A stretch of DNA of 64,000 nt from Siphonodentalium dalli (lineage: Eukaryota; Mollusca; Scaphopoda; Gadilida; Siphonodentaliidae): positions 16,352,450 through 16,416,449 of the forward strand of contig CP136069.1 in the NCBI GenBank assembly GCA_032622095.1, in the 5' to 3' direction. This document shows, piece after piece, positions 14,930 to 25,461 of this stretch. Position 1 is the first letter of the stretch, and each line of letters opens with the position of its first letter. A model generated the notes under the pieces. The model saw nothing but the letters and a program-made list of their open reading frames with translations, was not told the origin of the DNA and searched no databases. A program made the translations under genes and the position numbers.

Positions 14930-16843
14930 ACCATTTTTTTGTAAAAAAATTATTCTTATTCATTTTGAAACTAATGAAAGACAATTTTGAAACTAATGAA
15001 AGACAATGCATAATTTTTTGCTGGTATATTCATCATAAATTTGAACAAATCTTCAAGCAAACAAAATTTCAATATTCAAGAAATCTCTTACAACAGTGTC
15101 AGGAAGACCAATCGATCTAGCTCAGCACGATTGGTCTATTGTGATGTCAAATATTATTGAAATATTGCTTATAATTTACATTTACAGAAGTCAATAATTC
15201 GCATGCAGATAACTTCACCTTGTATTCGGCCAAATATGTTGACGTTAGATTAGAAGGCAGAATTCCCAGATTTGTTTATTATTGGTGAACCTGGATAATT
15301 TCGGAGGTGTGCCAATCGTCTTTTGCACACTGTGAATACGTACTCATTCTCTCCTAAATTTGCAAAAATTCCATATATATATAAATATATATACAGAGTG
15401 TGAAAACTTTGTTAGTTGCCAAATAATTGTCGATATTTTACTTAGAAAACTTGAATGCAAAAACTATGATAGGCCCCCTATTATTTATTTATTTTTTTCT
15501 CTTTTTGTTGAATCTACTTTCGTTATCGACATGCCGGCCTTTGTTTTGGCTGTTCTCCCAGTCGTGCGTGCCAGCCGATCGTCGTTATTCGGGTGGTTCC
15601 GATTTCCTCCGAATATAATTCCATGAGACTCCGCGCGCTGGTTCGCCCCGAAAATGTGTTAGTATCTGAGAAGATTTCTTACTCTGATCGCAGTTTTCAA
15701 CAATTTAATACAGGGCGAGTACCGCACTAATAATATGCCACATTGGGGGTTTCTTTCTAGTTTTTTATGACATTTCTTGTGGTATATCGGGCACAGTTCT
15801 GTCTGACATCAAATATATGCCCACCGGGAGTGAAGCTAATGACTTTAAAGACGTGAAATTGGTGCCGTTTGGGTGAGAGATGGGGGGGGGGGCAATATCA
15901 ATATCTATGATAAGAATTTGTTTAGTTGCCAATTACCACCAAACTTATATATAATCATCTCCATTATATATAATGCACGCATGAGTCTAATAGACGTGGT
16001 TTAAATATGACAAAAGTGGCGCAGTTCAAGTCATGCATGAGGGAAGTTGCACCAAAGTTGAAAATATATTTAGCACTGATTCCACCAAATTCATGCACGT
16101 TCTTCTCTAATGATATGATGAATTAAATCACATTTGGGGTCGTTTGTGTCATGGATGGCGAGATGAGATTAACTAGCATTTATAAGATTGTTCAATTCGC
16201 CGATATCCAACAAAGTTATATATAGTCATCTCCCAGGCCATCTCCATGTCGTTCTAAGGAGTTTTTGGCATTCCAATTTCACAATCTCGACAAATGGTGA
16301 CCGAATTAAGTCACTTGAACAATTATATTTTCTCAACTGTCATATTTATATGGGGATAGAACTCAGGGCATTCCTATAATGACCTAGCAACATAGATACA
16401 TAGAAGAAAGCATTAAAAGTATATTTATATCAATCTATTTAGGAGATACATATATTCATTCAAACTGAGGGACCTTGAATCGTCAGAGGATTGCATATTA
16501 GAATGGCTCATGTATAAATTATAACACGATTGAGTCTGTCCCATTCAATATAGTTTCCACAAAAAAAGTTACAATTGCCAAGAGATATAGAAATGTAAAG
16601 CAGGCCTGTTCAAAAATAGTGGTCACAGTGTGCAGTCAAATATGGTTACTTTTGAGATAACAGACTCATCGCCTAACATAAACAACTCAAAATTTCGCTG
16701 TGTCGGCCAAATATAGCTGCTATACTTGCATAACATCATTTCTTTTAAACTGATAATGATTAGCCAGTATATAGCACCAGAACAGAGGAGCACCTGGACA
16801 TATCTTTAAAACATCTGTATCTTCATGAAGATCTGATAAACTA
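14930..16843. other. No gene recognised
   Basis: AT-rich sequence with short open frames only (for example near 15360-15626). None has protein-like composition over a useful length and none has convincing splice sites. I see no RNA gene or clear repeat here. The first exon of the downstream Ly6 gene could lie in this stretch, but I could not identify it. Confidence 0.5.

Positions 16844-16878
<35 letters not shown>
16844..16878. repeat. (GATT)n microsatellite
   Basis: About eight uninterrupted GATT units. Confidence 0.95.
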
Positions 16879-16984
16879 ACATCTCTATGTAAAACACATT
16901 TGTCGTCTTTTATTTTTTCGAACTAATGTGTTTATGATGTTCATGTTTCATGCTATAGCGGATTTAAAAACAAACTGGATAAAA

Positions 16985-17291
16985 CCTTAGGGGCATGTTA
17001 TAACTCAAAACTATCACCAAGTATTCATAGTAATAATTTCGATGCCCATGCAAAAACGTAAGATTCCCTTGCACTAAACCTACAAAATAAGTCTGTTAAA
17101 GAATATAAGAAAAAATTATTAAAATTGGCAAAAATTGTAATAAATAATAACAAATGATGAAAAATTGTTAGGCCAATGCATTCTCTTATACATGCGAGGC
17201 GACCTATGGTCGACTCGCATATATAAGAGAATGCCTTGGCACAGGGTATATGGGTTGATAAAAACATCGGACTTGGCACTGAAAGGATTAA
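16985..17291. mobile_element. Degraded TTAA-type inverted-repeat element (copy of 24240-24563)
   Basis: From TTAGGGGCATGTTATAACTC onward it is closely similar to the element at 24240-24563, including the hairpin core at 17173-17240. Its right end GGCACTGAAAGGATTAA is a mutated form of that element's right end. The left terminal repeat has been lost. Only short open frames. Confidence 0.8.
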
Positions 17292-17879
17292 TGCTCTTTA
17301 TAATGTGGTTTCACTGTGGCCCGCGCCATTCAACGGAATAACGGGTATACGCTCATTATGGACTTATTTCAGAATCGACTGTTTTCGTGCCCCGTTTACG
17401 TTCATATAGAGCGTAATTCAGATTCAAATAACGCCTATATGACCGTATTTTGGGTTTTTGAAATACGTTCAATATGAACCTACTTGCATGAGGATAGATA
17501 GATTTATTAGCATAAAGACGCTTGTGATAGCCGTATGCATGTATATATAATGGTGACACAATATAATGTAAAACACATTTTGACACAATACATATATATA
17601 TATACATATATACAATAAATATTTGAACGGTATTAAGTCAGTAGTACCAGTTGGTGTTCGAAAGATTGAGTATTATCTAACTACACTTTTAGTAGTCTCG
17701 CGAGCTATGAAAAAGTTGCTCATAGCTTTGCTGATCACATCACTTGATTGTTCCTTATCGTTTCGCATGATATATATAAATTTCTCCAAATCACTGGCTT
17801 CTGTGAACATACTGTTTTTCGCTGCCTGTTTCTCGAAAAGATCTTTTTCTCAATTCGATATATTTTTGACAATAAAGTC

Positions 17880-18015
17880 CCCCCGCAAATCTCTGTTTTA
17901 GTGTTAAAAAGGGGGTGGGTGTCCAAAAATGGTCGGAAAAAACTGCCGAAAACGGAACAAAATTTGGACGCGGGGTGGGTGGGTCACAACAAGGGTCGAA
18001 AGGTAAAAATCAGCA
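17880..18015. repeat. Dispersed repeat copy (GGTGGGTGTCCAAAAATGG)
   Basis: Near-identical to 18504-18640 in direct orientation: both contain GCAAATCTCTGTTTTAGTG, GGTGGGTGTCCAAAAATGG and ACAAAATTTGGACGCG. A reverse-complement relative lies at about 54800-54910. The two direct copies bracket the first recognised Ly6 exon (18109-18224). Weak open frames inside are repeat-derived. Confidence 0.85.
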
Positions 18016-18108
18016 TATGAGGATATGTTGATATATGGCTATGGCTGCACAAACGATTGTATTCCTTCTTACTCGACAGGAATACATTGGTTCTATTTTT
18101 TTCAACAG

Positions 18109-18224
18109 CGACCACAAATGGCATACCAGTGGCTAGTAACGTGTCGTGTTGGACATGTATAAATGCAATGCAAGAAAGCGAATGCTATGGTCCAAACAAC
18201 CTGGTGCCATGTGATTCCGGCTGG
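18109..18224 (+). CDS. Ly6/uPAR gene, first recognised exon (N-terminal part of domain 1)
   Basis: The acceptor is a pyrimidine-rich run ending TTTTTTTCAACAG (AG at 18107-18108); the donor is CTGG|GTAAGT at 18225. The exon enters in phase 1 and leaves in phase 0. After a short lead (TTNGIPVASNVS) it encodes CWTCINAMQESEC followed by PNNLVPCDSGW: cysteines 1-4 of a three-finger (Ly6/uPAR) domain with spacing C-x2-C-x8-C-x8-C. Ly6 domains are disulfide-rich extracellular folds used for binding. A signal peptide must come from an exon further upstream, not identified. Exon 2 continues the domain exactly in frame, which supports this reading. An alternative acceptor exists after CCAG at 18127, in the same phase. 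Confidence 0.82.
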
Positions 18225-18289
18225 GTAAGTTTCACTGTGTAGATATTACCAATATTTGTATTTGAATGGCCAATAGAGGAAAAAAGCCA

Positions 18290-18660
18290 CATATAAGAGG
18301 TTTAATGCGCAATGACTTTGGCTTAAAACACCTTAGAATAAGAGAAATAATGTAATTATAACTGCTAAACTGACTGACTGACTGACATGTTTTTTTGGCC
18401 GAATGACCCCAAAATGACTCGTTCCTATTTACATGTCAATGTTAACATCCATGACAAATAGTATGCACAGACTTTCATGTACAGCTGTTTACGGTGAATT
18501 TCCCCCGGCAAATCTCTGTTTTAGTGTTAAAAGGGGGGTGGGTGTCCAAAAATGGTCGGAAAAAACTGCCGAAACCGGAACAAAATTTGGACGCGGGGGT
18601 GGGTGGGTCCCAACAAGGGTCGAAAGTTATAAGTCAGCATACGTGCCTCAAAATTTTTTC
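18290..18660. repeat. Dispersed repeat; holds the empty TTAA site
   Basis: The reverse complement of this stretch is found at about 54790-55600: GGCCGAATGACCCC, TCCTATTTACATGTCAATG and AGTATGCACAGAC all recur. At 18442-18445 a single TTAA is present. At the equivalent place in the other copy a 480-bp element (54963-55442) sits between two TTAA. It also contains the second copy of the GGTGGGTGTCC repeat and a poly-C run at about 18662-18675. It lies in the intron after the first recognised Ly6 exon. Confidence 0.85.
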
Positions 18661-18784
18661 CGCCCCCCCCCCCCCCACCCCTGCAAAATGCCGCTATTAT
18701 TGCCGATGTTGTAGTGTGCCCTTGATATTTCACAAACAGACGAAAGTTCGCAGAAATTCGCTTTAAATGCCCACTTAATTTTCG

Positions 18785-19072
18785 AACCCCCAGATCACAT
18801 TATATAAAATGTATGCCATGTTATATACCATGAACCCCCAGATCACATTATATAAAATGTATGCCATGTTATATACCATCAAACCCCCAGATCACATTAT
18901 ATAAAATGTATGCCATGTTATATACCATGAACCCCCAGATCACATTATATAAAATGTATGCCATGTTATATACCATGAACCCCCAGATCACATTATATAA
19001 AATGTATGCCATGTTATATACCATCAAACCCCCAGATCACATTATATAAAATATGTGCCATATTATATACCA
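18785..19072. repeat. 48-bp tandem repeat, six copies
   Basis: Unit contains ACCCCCAGATCACATTATAT and GTATGCCATGTTATATACC. Six direct copies; the last is diverged. The period is divisible by three, so it gives a spurious open frame. Confidence 0.95.
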
Positions 19073-19487
19073 TTTGAAAGAGGAAGCTCCAAAACATAAT
19101 TGTATTATCAACTTATACGGTGTAATAAACTGTGAACATGTTGTTTTTGTTGAGTTACCGACATGTTTTCTGTGATTGAGTTTGAAATGGACAGCTGCAA
19201 AATCTATTATTTTCAATGGAAGGGGAATAACTCTTTATCTTAGTTAGCATTCTGAGAGCGAGACGGGGGAAATCTTTATATGATTTCAGCTGTTTTCCAT
19301 TTCACTGTGAGCACCTTCTGAGACACAAACGTTCCAAACGGTGATGAATTAAAGTATTTTAATCATAGTTTATGTCATTGATTGTTATTAAAACCGTATA
19401 TCAAGGCACTATAAAAAAAATAATCAGTGACTCGAAAATTCTGCAAAAAATAGTTATATATGATGATACCAAATCACTATTTATGAG
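19073..19487. other. Intronic sequence, nothing recognised
   Basis: AT-rich sequence in the intron between the first and second recognised Ly6 exons. No gene, repeat array or RNA seen. Confidence 0.5.
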
Positions 19488-19970
19488 GAAATTATGATAT
19501 CGCGTTTCCCATTGACGTTCAAACGTTAGCGCAAATGAGCATACTTTACTTTAAAGGAACTCAATCCGACCAGACGCTCCTAAATTACTATTTCTTTGGC
19601 TTCGGGGGGGGGGGGGGTAAAAAATATTTGATTCGAGTAGAGGAACCTACCCATCAAAGCTCAGAGTGATCAGATATCGATTTTTGAAGTTTATTATTTC
19701 AATTGTTTTCGGCCACAAGCACGAGGAAGCACGAGTTCAAACGGACGGTCTTGCAGATACAGATGGATAACTCTAAAATCAAGTGGTTATTATTACCACT
19801 TAATTTTAGAGTTATCAGATGGAGTACCTTTAAAGTAAAGTATGCTCATTTGCGCTAACGTTTGAACGTCAACGTGGCTGTGCAATGGGAAACGCGATAT
19901 CATAATTCCCCGAAGCCAAAGAAATAGCAATTTAGGAGCGTCTGATCGGATTGAGTACCTTTAAAAATAT
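19488..19970. mobile_element. Nested inverted-repeat element (AGGTACTCAATCCGA family)
   Basis: An inner element opens at TTAAAGGAACTCAATCCGA (19551) and closes at GGAGTACCTTTAA (to 19833). Outside it are inverted flanks: ATGATATCGCGTTTCCC and AACGTTAGCGCAAATGAGC on the left, with their complements at 19834-19906. A further family end (CGGATTGAGTACCTTTAA) lies at about 19950-19970. A poly-G run is at 19604-19617. This is at least one element inserted into or rearranged with another. Confidence 0.75.
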
Positions 19971-20309
19971 TCTATTTGTATATCGATATAATACAAAAGG
20001 GATTGGGGACAAGTTATACAAACTTACTAAGCCCCTCTCCCGGTTTACAATAATGTCATTCACTCAAAATGGCGAAGAAAAGGAGTCAAAATATATAGGT
20101 TAAACATATTTACATTTACAATTAGTGGGTTTGGGGTGGAAGGTGCCAAAACCGATTCCGTGACTAATTTGCTTTCGGTGGCTATTCTGAAATGCGTTTG
20201 ATCTATCCTACTTCGAATCGTTTTGTCGCTGTTATATATCTATGGACAATTTTAATGACGTCGGAACAATGACATGCATACAGTATAGGTAAGTTGAAAG
20301 TGTGGGTCA

Positions 20310-22160
20310 ATTTTAACTCCTGGTCAAGTGATCTGCTAATGTGCTATGATGCGGTCAATTCCTGCTGAATTGCTATTATATGCTGTTAGGGCAAACTGAT
20401 GCTGTTAACATCGTTATATTTTTTTTAATTTGTCTTTTTCGCGGTGTTCCGATAATCTGAACATATCCAGGAAAAGCCATTATGCGTATCAAACATTCAA
20501 AAACATAGTTATCGCGAAATATTTTTAATACTGTTTGTATTAGTTGTTGAAAATCGACTATAATAAAGATGGTTATTCACGTCGTTTTAGAAACACCAGC
20601 GCAGGCATTATTATATCTTTTAATAAAATATATGGTTTTATTCTCAAATCGCTCGGATTAGCCAAACACCGCGAAAATGCAGGCAATTCTTCAAGGATTG
20701 TCCACTTATAAATGGACAATCGGTACCTACAATGGTCATTAATAAAAGGACAATCCAACCACGCGTGGCACGCGAGCTTGGGATTGTCCACTAAATGAAG
20801 ACATGTTTTGGTAATCCTGTTGTTGTGTAGTTTCCGGCCGCAGGCCGGGTAGGATGGTCGGAACGCATTGTGCTATTCCCTTCACCCTTTCTTGATATGT
20901 TCGATGAAAATCGATTGTTGAGGCTGTTGATGTTGTTCAGATACGGAGGCTGACCGGAGGCAAAGTGAGGTTGGGATGTTTAGCTTTTGCTGGTTGCTTT
21001 TAGCTTTTTTCTTTTCTTGTTTTTACTTTTCGGAGGATATATTTTATCAAAGGCTGCCATTGCTGTTATTCTAGTATCTTCTGCTTTCTTAATTGATTCG
21101 TCTATCCTGGCGTGAAATTTAGCTGATTCTTTCATGTAGTTTTCTCTCTCTAGGCGGGTGGCATCTGTTTCTTGTTCGGTTACCGGTGATATAGGATTGT
21201 CAGGCTCTGGCTCGTTGTATTCCGGAGTCTTCGGGATGAAGTCGGAGGTGTCCGCGTCTGGCCGTAGAGGCGATGGTGGTGGTGATTCCATCTCCTGGAC
21301 AGACTGGGTCGGGATCTCGACTGCATGGGAGGAGCTGGCTGGTGTAACATCCGTCGCCTTCTTCTCTTTCCACGCGGCTAGTCTCTCGGCATCTCTTTTT
21401 TTCCTTGATGGTGTTTTCTTCTTCTTTTTTTTCATCTTTTGTCGTGGTTTCCGTGCTGATCTGGTATTTTCCGGTCCGGTAGGGAGCCCTGAAAAGGGCT
21501 GTGCCGGGCCGGTTTGGAAATCCAGAACCAGCTGGTATCCGCCTTTATGAGCATGAAGTGACCAGCTCAGACAAGGCGTGACATGCATGGCGTCCAGCAT
21601 ATTAGTGACACTAATTGGTATTAACGGTGGTGAGTTCATCCTGAGAGGTGGTGAGTTCATCCTGAGAGGTGGCGATCCAAGCTCTCTGGAGGTCCGACTG
21701 CTAATGTGAATGTTTGGTAATCCTGCATGTTAGCTTCATATTTAATATAAAGGGCAATAACTCTATAAATAATATTAATTTGCTAAATAACGGTGATTTG
21801 TATCATGTGAGAAGAAGAGTTGTTGACGAAATAACGGAAATATTCGAAGAAGTGTTTTTTAAAGAGCATATTTAATATGAAGCTAACATGCACGATTATC
21901 TAAATATGTCGTGATTTAGTGGACAATCCCAAGCTCGCGTGCCACGCGTGGTCGGATTTTCCATTTATTAACGACCATTTTAGGTACCGATTGTCCATTT
22001 ATAAGTGGACAATCTTATGCGCATTAGGTGGAAAGTGACAACTTTAGAAAATATAACGGTACGTTTTCATAACGGCATCAGTTTGGCCTAACCGCATCAT
22101 AGCAATTCAGCAGGACCACCAGCATATTAGCAGGACCACTTGGCCAGGAGTGATATTCTA
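20310..22160. mobile_element. ~1.85-kb terminal-inverted-repeat element carrying a 226-aa frame
   Basis: Outer arms at about 20310-20425 and 22042-22158 are inverted copies; shared pieces include CTGCTGAATTGCTAT, ATGATGCGGT and CAAACTGATGC. An inner pair of arms at 20695-20800 and 21905-22015 is also inverted, with ACCACGCGTGGCACGCGAGC, ATTGTCCACTTATAAATGG and GGTACC in each. Between them the minus strand carries the open frame described separately. It looks like a DNA element with compound inverted ends. No transposase motif was recognised, so the superfamily is open. Confidence 0.72.
20980..21660 (-). CDS. Hypothetical protein in an inverted-repeat element, 226 aa
   Basis: An uninterrupted frame of 226 codons whose composition looks protein-like rather than random. 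The N-terminal part has WSLHAHKGGYQLVLDF. A strongly basic tract (KKKKKKTPSRKKRDAERLA) is at about residues 78-96. An acidic/proline region with PPPSPLRP and TPEYNEPEPDNP follows. A Glu/Lys/Arg-rich segment that could be helical and a second basic tail (KSKNKKRKKLKATSKS) close it. The basic patches suggest nuclear targeting or nucleic-acid binding. I recognise no enzyme family. The first codons are a tandem repeat (NSPPLRMNSPPL), so the true start may be either Met or upstream. The frame sits wholly inside the 20310-22160 element and is more likely an element gene than a host gene. It runs antisense to the Ly6 gene, within its intron. Confidence 0.55.
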   Translation of the reverse strand: MNSPPLRMNSPPLIPISVTNMLDAMHVTPCLSWSLHAHKGGYQLVLDFQTGPAQPFSGLPTGPENTRSARKPRQKMKKKKKKTPSRKKRDAERLAAWKEKKATDVTPASSSHAVEIPTQSVQEMESPPPSPLRPDADTSDFIPKTPEYNEPEPDNPISPVTEQETDATRLERENYMKESAKFHARIDESIKKAEDTRITAMAAFDKIYPPKSKNKKRKKLKATSKS

Positions 22161-22451
22161 CGGGCTACATGGACCGTGACATGGTGTAAGTCTCCAGCCA
22201 CGACTTCATATTCTCGTGGCCATGATTTTGTTCTCGTGGCCACGACTTTATAAACAAAATATTCGGATGTCACCTCCGGGACTCCGTATAGGCTACACAC
22301 GGAGCCCTAAAATAGTGAGCCAACTGGCAAAAACAGTCGTAAACCATTTTATTAAAAAAAGGCCAAGTAAGATAGGTGGAATTACATTTGAGCACTCACG
22401 CATGCATACAACTAAACAGAGCTATAGTGTTGGTATCTATATATTTACCAC

Positions 22452-22926
22452 TTAAAGGTACTCAATCCGATAAAACTCCTCTCAATTACTATTTCAATGG
22501 CTTCGGGGTCAAATATATATGATTCGAGTCGAGAAAGTCACCCATCAAAGCTCAGATTGTTAGATATCGATTTTAGAAATCTATTATTTTTCATTATCGG
22601 GAATACTTTCTGGCCCAAAACTCTATATTATTACCACTTGATTTTAGAGTTAGCCATCCTTGTCTGTTTGAATAGATTTTGGTGTACACATCCCGAGCAG
22701 ATTACGGCAGTTGAAGGCAATTATTAGTACTCATCTCGAGTAAATAACAAATTTCAAAAATCAATATCTAATAACTCTGAGCTTTGTTTGATGGGTTCCT
22801 CGACTCGAATCAAATATTTTTTACCCCCAAAGCCAAAGAAATAGTAATATAGGACCCTCTGATCGGATTGTTGTTGTTGGAATCTGTTGAGATGGGGGAC
22901 CCTCTGTTCGGATTGAGTACCTTTAA
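22452..22926. mobile_element. TTAA-flanked MITE, AGGTACTCAATCCGA family
   Basis: Bounded by TTAA at 22452-22455 and 22923-22926. Terminal inverted repeats are AGGTACTCAATCCGA and its complement. Inside, further inverted segments occur (GGCTTCGGGG, GATTCGAGTCGAG, CATCAAAGCTCAG, TTAGATATCGATTTT and their complements). It ends 23 bp upstream of the 22950 exon, so the exon's polypyrimidine tract begins almost at the element border. Relatives: 19551-19833, 47955-48276, 54959-55446 and a degraded copy at 42553-43853. Confidence 0.9.
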
Positions 22927-22949
22927 TATGTCTTTTTTCTCTCTTACAG

Positions 22950-23021
22950 CAAAATTGTTTCGCCGAAGTCTTCACGATTGATGCAACGACATTTTTCAAC
23001 AAAGGTTGCGCCACCAATCAG
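22950..23021 (+). CDS. Ly6/uPAR gene, second recognised exon (middle of domain 1)
   Basis: Acceptor TTTTTTCTCTCTTACAG (AG at 22948-22949); donor CAATCAG|GTAAGC at 23022. The exon is exactly 24 codons, phase 0 at both ends. It reads QNCFAEVFTID then ATTFFNKGCATNQ. This supplies cysteines 5 and 6 of domain 1, separated by 16 residues, and the KGC motif common in Ly6 proteins. A MITE ends 23 bp upstream of it. Confidence 0.85.
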
Positions 23022-23127
23022 GTAAGCGAAGGGTATAGAATTGTGCATGTCGGTGTCAGCGGAGTTAGCCTTTTTAAAGTGTTGAATAGTTCATGGCAGG
23101 CGGAGTCTTAACAGAATAAGTTGTTGT

Positions 23128-23283
23128 GGGTGAATCCACACACAGGTATAACTGGAACAAAACGATCCCACTCCCAAAAGAAAATAACTATAAAATTATG
23201 TTACTCTCTCTTTATATACATGTACTATATGTTATATACTTTTGGGAGTGGGGTCGTTTTGTTCCAGGTACATGTGAATTCAC
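23128..23283. repeat. Foldback (inverted repeat) of about 150 bp
   Basis: The left arm has GGAACAAAACGATCCCACTC and CCAAAAG. The right arm has CTTTTGGGAGTGGGGTCG and TTTTGTTCC. The arms are about 36 bp with one or two mismatches, with outer GTGAATCCAC/GTGAATTCAC. The roughly 65-bp spacer is AT-rich. Intronic. Confidence 0.88.
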
Positions 23284-23569
23284 ATAAAGTTGAATTGAAC
23301 AATTTGAATGCCCAATTGCCTTACACATGCTATATTAACCGACAAGGCGTCATGATCTGCATTTTATACTTACTTACTCTGGCTGTATGTGTCTGTCCCA
23401 CTAATCCACTCTCTGTCTCTCAACGTCTGAGACTGTATTGTGTGTATGAGTGCCAAAAATGTGCGGCTGTCTGTGTGTCTGAATGCTTGTCTATCGTATT
23501 CGTCTGTATGTGTCTGGTGGTATGCATATGCATACCTGCTCGAACGACTGCATGCGCGCCTGTATGCCT

Positions 23570-23700
<131 letters not shown>

Positions 23701-23766
23701 AGAACATATACGAAACGCCACCTCGATTAGGAGTTTGGTGGTGTAACACAGGATGATTTGAAAGGG

Positions 23767-23832
23767 CTGGCATTCCTTTCCTACGACATACTAACCTATG
23801 ATCGACTCGCACATATAAGAGACTGCATTGGC
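23767..23832. repeat. Degraded copy of the hairpin core
   Basis: Only the right half (GATCGACTCGCACATATAAG, then GCATTGGCACAGG) is well preserved; the left half is diverged. Same family as the intact hairpins at 28232-28300 and elsewhere. Confidence 0.65.
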
Positions 23833-23839
23833 ACAGGTT

Positions 23840-24150
23840 TTTCGCAACTGTCACGAATAGGTTAAATCCACATGGGCCGTTTGTGCTCCAAAATGCACAT
23901 CACATTATTCGCTTTAGGGTTTAGGTTTAGGGGTTAGGGTTGTGCGCCTGAAATGGTTATCTGTCATTTTATTATTTTAACTAAATGTTTACTGACATGT
24001 GAAACATCTTAGTGTTTTATATACACGGGGGTATCCTTAGTCCCATTGGGACAGTCACACCTCTAGTTGAAACTTTTTTTCAATGTCGATATCTGACGAG
24101 GACAATCTTATGCGCATTAGGTGAATTATTCTGGTCAGGGTACGATCTCA
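23840..24150. other. Intronic sequence with short TTAGGG-like run
   Basis: No gene. At about 23913-23943 a short run of TTTAGGG/TTAGGG variants is too short and irregular to be a telomeric array. Near 24105 the motif GGACAATCTTATGCGCATTAG matches the right inner arm of the 20310-22160 element, a stray fragment. Confidence 0.6.
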
Positions 24151-24239
24151 ATATGTTTAAAGATGCATAATCGTGTAAACAGATTATATTACGTCACATA
24201 TTATTATGTCATTTCGCATGAACCCACTTTGATGTCTCG

Positions 24240-24563
24240 TTAACCCTTTCAGTGCCAGGTTAGGGGCATGTTATAACTCAAACTATCACCAAGTATTCAT
24301 AGTAATAATTTTGATGCCCATGAAAAACGTGAGATTCCCTGGCACTAAACCTACAAAATAAGACTGTTAAAGAATATAAGAAAACATTATTATAATTGTA
24401 AAAAATTGTAAAAAAATAATAACAAATGATGAAAAATTGTTAGGCCAATGCATTCTCTTATATATGCGAGGCTACCTATGGTCGACTCGCATATATAAGA
24501 GAATGCATTGGCACAGGGTTTATGGGTTGATACAAAAATCGGACCTGGCACTGAAAGGGTTAA
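24240..24563. mobile_element. TTAA-flanked piggyBac-like MITE, 324 bp
   Basis: Ends are TTAACCCTTTCAGTGCCAGG and its exact complement (about 21 bp), so the element reads TTAA-CCC...GGG-TTAA. TTAA target sites next to CCC/GGG termini are known for the piggyBac superfamily; no transposase is present. It contains a hairpin core at 24444-24512. A degraded copy is 16985-17291. It seems to be inserted next to, or inside, another element that begins TTAAAGATGCATAATC (24157 and 24560). Confidence 0.85.
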
Positions 24564-24858
24564 AGATGCATAATCCAAATGAACGTCCAGAAATTACCAA
24601 AGTTATCAGATATCGATTTTTGAAATCTGTTATTTTTTACCACCTGGAAAAATTTGGCGGCCTAGCAGATATTTAACGAGCCAAAGTTGCGTTGAACAAA
24701 ATGTTTGATATATAACACGTTTTGGAAAATTCTATACTAGAATTTACACTGGTAAGCATTATTTTTTGGTAATTAATCGATTCTGATAACAAAAGCGTCT
24801 TTTTAGAAAATGTTGTTGTTGGAATCTGATATATCGAATCGGGTTGTGCATCTTTAAT
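24560..24858. mobile_element. TTAA-bounded element with TTAAAGATGCATAATCC ends
   Basis: Left end TTAAAGATGCATAATCC, right end GGGTTGTGCATCTTTAA. Internally it shares AGATATCGATTTTTGAAAT and GTTGTTGTTGGAATCTG with the AGGTACTC family, so it is a relative of it. No coding capacity. Confidence 0.7.
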
Positions 24859-25171
24859 AGAAACACGCACAAATTGTAGTTTCATGACATTGAGCATGAC
24901 CTTGAGAGTGGTACAGATGTACCAATATTGTTTTTGCGGGACGAATTTGCAATTAATATGTTTGTTGTATTTGTTTACAACAAATTATACGAAATCTTCC
25001 CATTATAAGGACAGTTTTACACGCGTAACAGACTAATGTTTATATTCCATCGCCCATTCAGCTACGTAATATTGTCGTATCAAGGACAGAGCTTGTGTGA
25101 TCTGTCATAATTACAGGTATGACGTAGCTACTCCGATCGTAATATTACCATAATGTAACCTACGAACCTAT
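24859..25171. other. Intronic sequence, nothing recognised
   Basis: AT-rich, no gene, no clear repeat. Confidence 0.45.
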
Positions 25172-25414
25172 ATGATATTTAAAGATGAATACACAATTGA
25201 GCCATATGTCAGTCACACACGATCACGAATTGCTCGCGAAATGTTTTCTAGATTGCTCGTGAGCAACCACACATTGGCAATAGAAAAAGGGGGGCATAGA
25301 CAAGCAGTAATACCATTAGAAAGTCGGCTGTATTCCATGTATGACAAACAATGTATCGAATCTGAAATGTATTTTATCATTCAATGTATAAGTGAATTCA
25401 ATAATTTGCACTGA
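25172..25414 (+). pseudogene. Degenerate C-terminal fragment of a non-LTR retrotransposon polyprotein
   Basis: An 80-codon frame reads ...REMFSRLLVSNHTLAIEKGG, then HRQAVIPLESRLYSMYDKQ and IESEMYFIIQC. This resembles the end of the reverse-transcriptase polyprotein in several LINE families: R..LS.H.L.IEKGR, a PLE.R.C..C knuckle, then IEDE.HF...C. The expected cysteines after PLESR are tyrosines (YSMY), so the zinc knuckle is damaged. No upstream reverse-transcriptase motif is present. It lies in a Ly6-gene intron in the same orientation as the gene. The match is by pattern memory only. Confidence 0.5.
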
Positions 25415-25461
25415 TTATGAGAAATAATAATATTAAATTAATTAACAAGAGTTGCAACATA

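Noticed and set aside
15360-15626. Frame with MPAFVLAVLPVVRAS as a signal exon
   Set aside because: Hydrophobic stretch is short and the nearby GT sites are poor donors.
17707-17763. MKKLLIALLITSLDC as the certain signal-peptide exon of the Ly6 gene
   Set aside because: Plausible signal peptide, but no strong donor follows and the phase does not fit the best acceptor at 18108; kept only as a candidate.
23913-23943. Interstitial telomere repeat
   Set aside because: Only a few irregular TTAGGG-like units.
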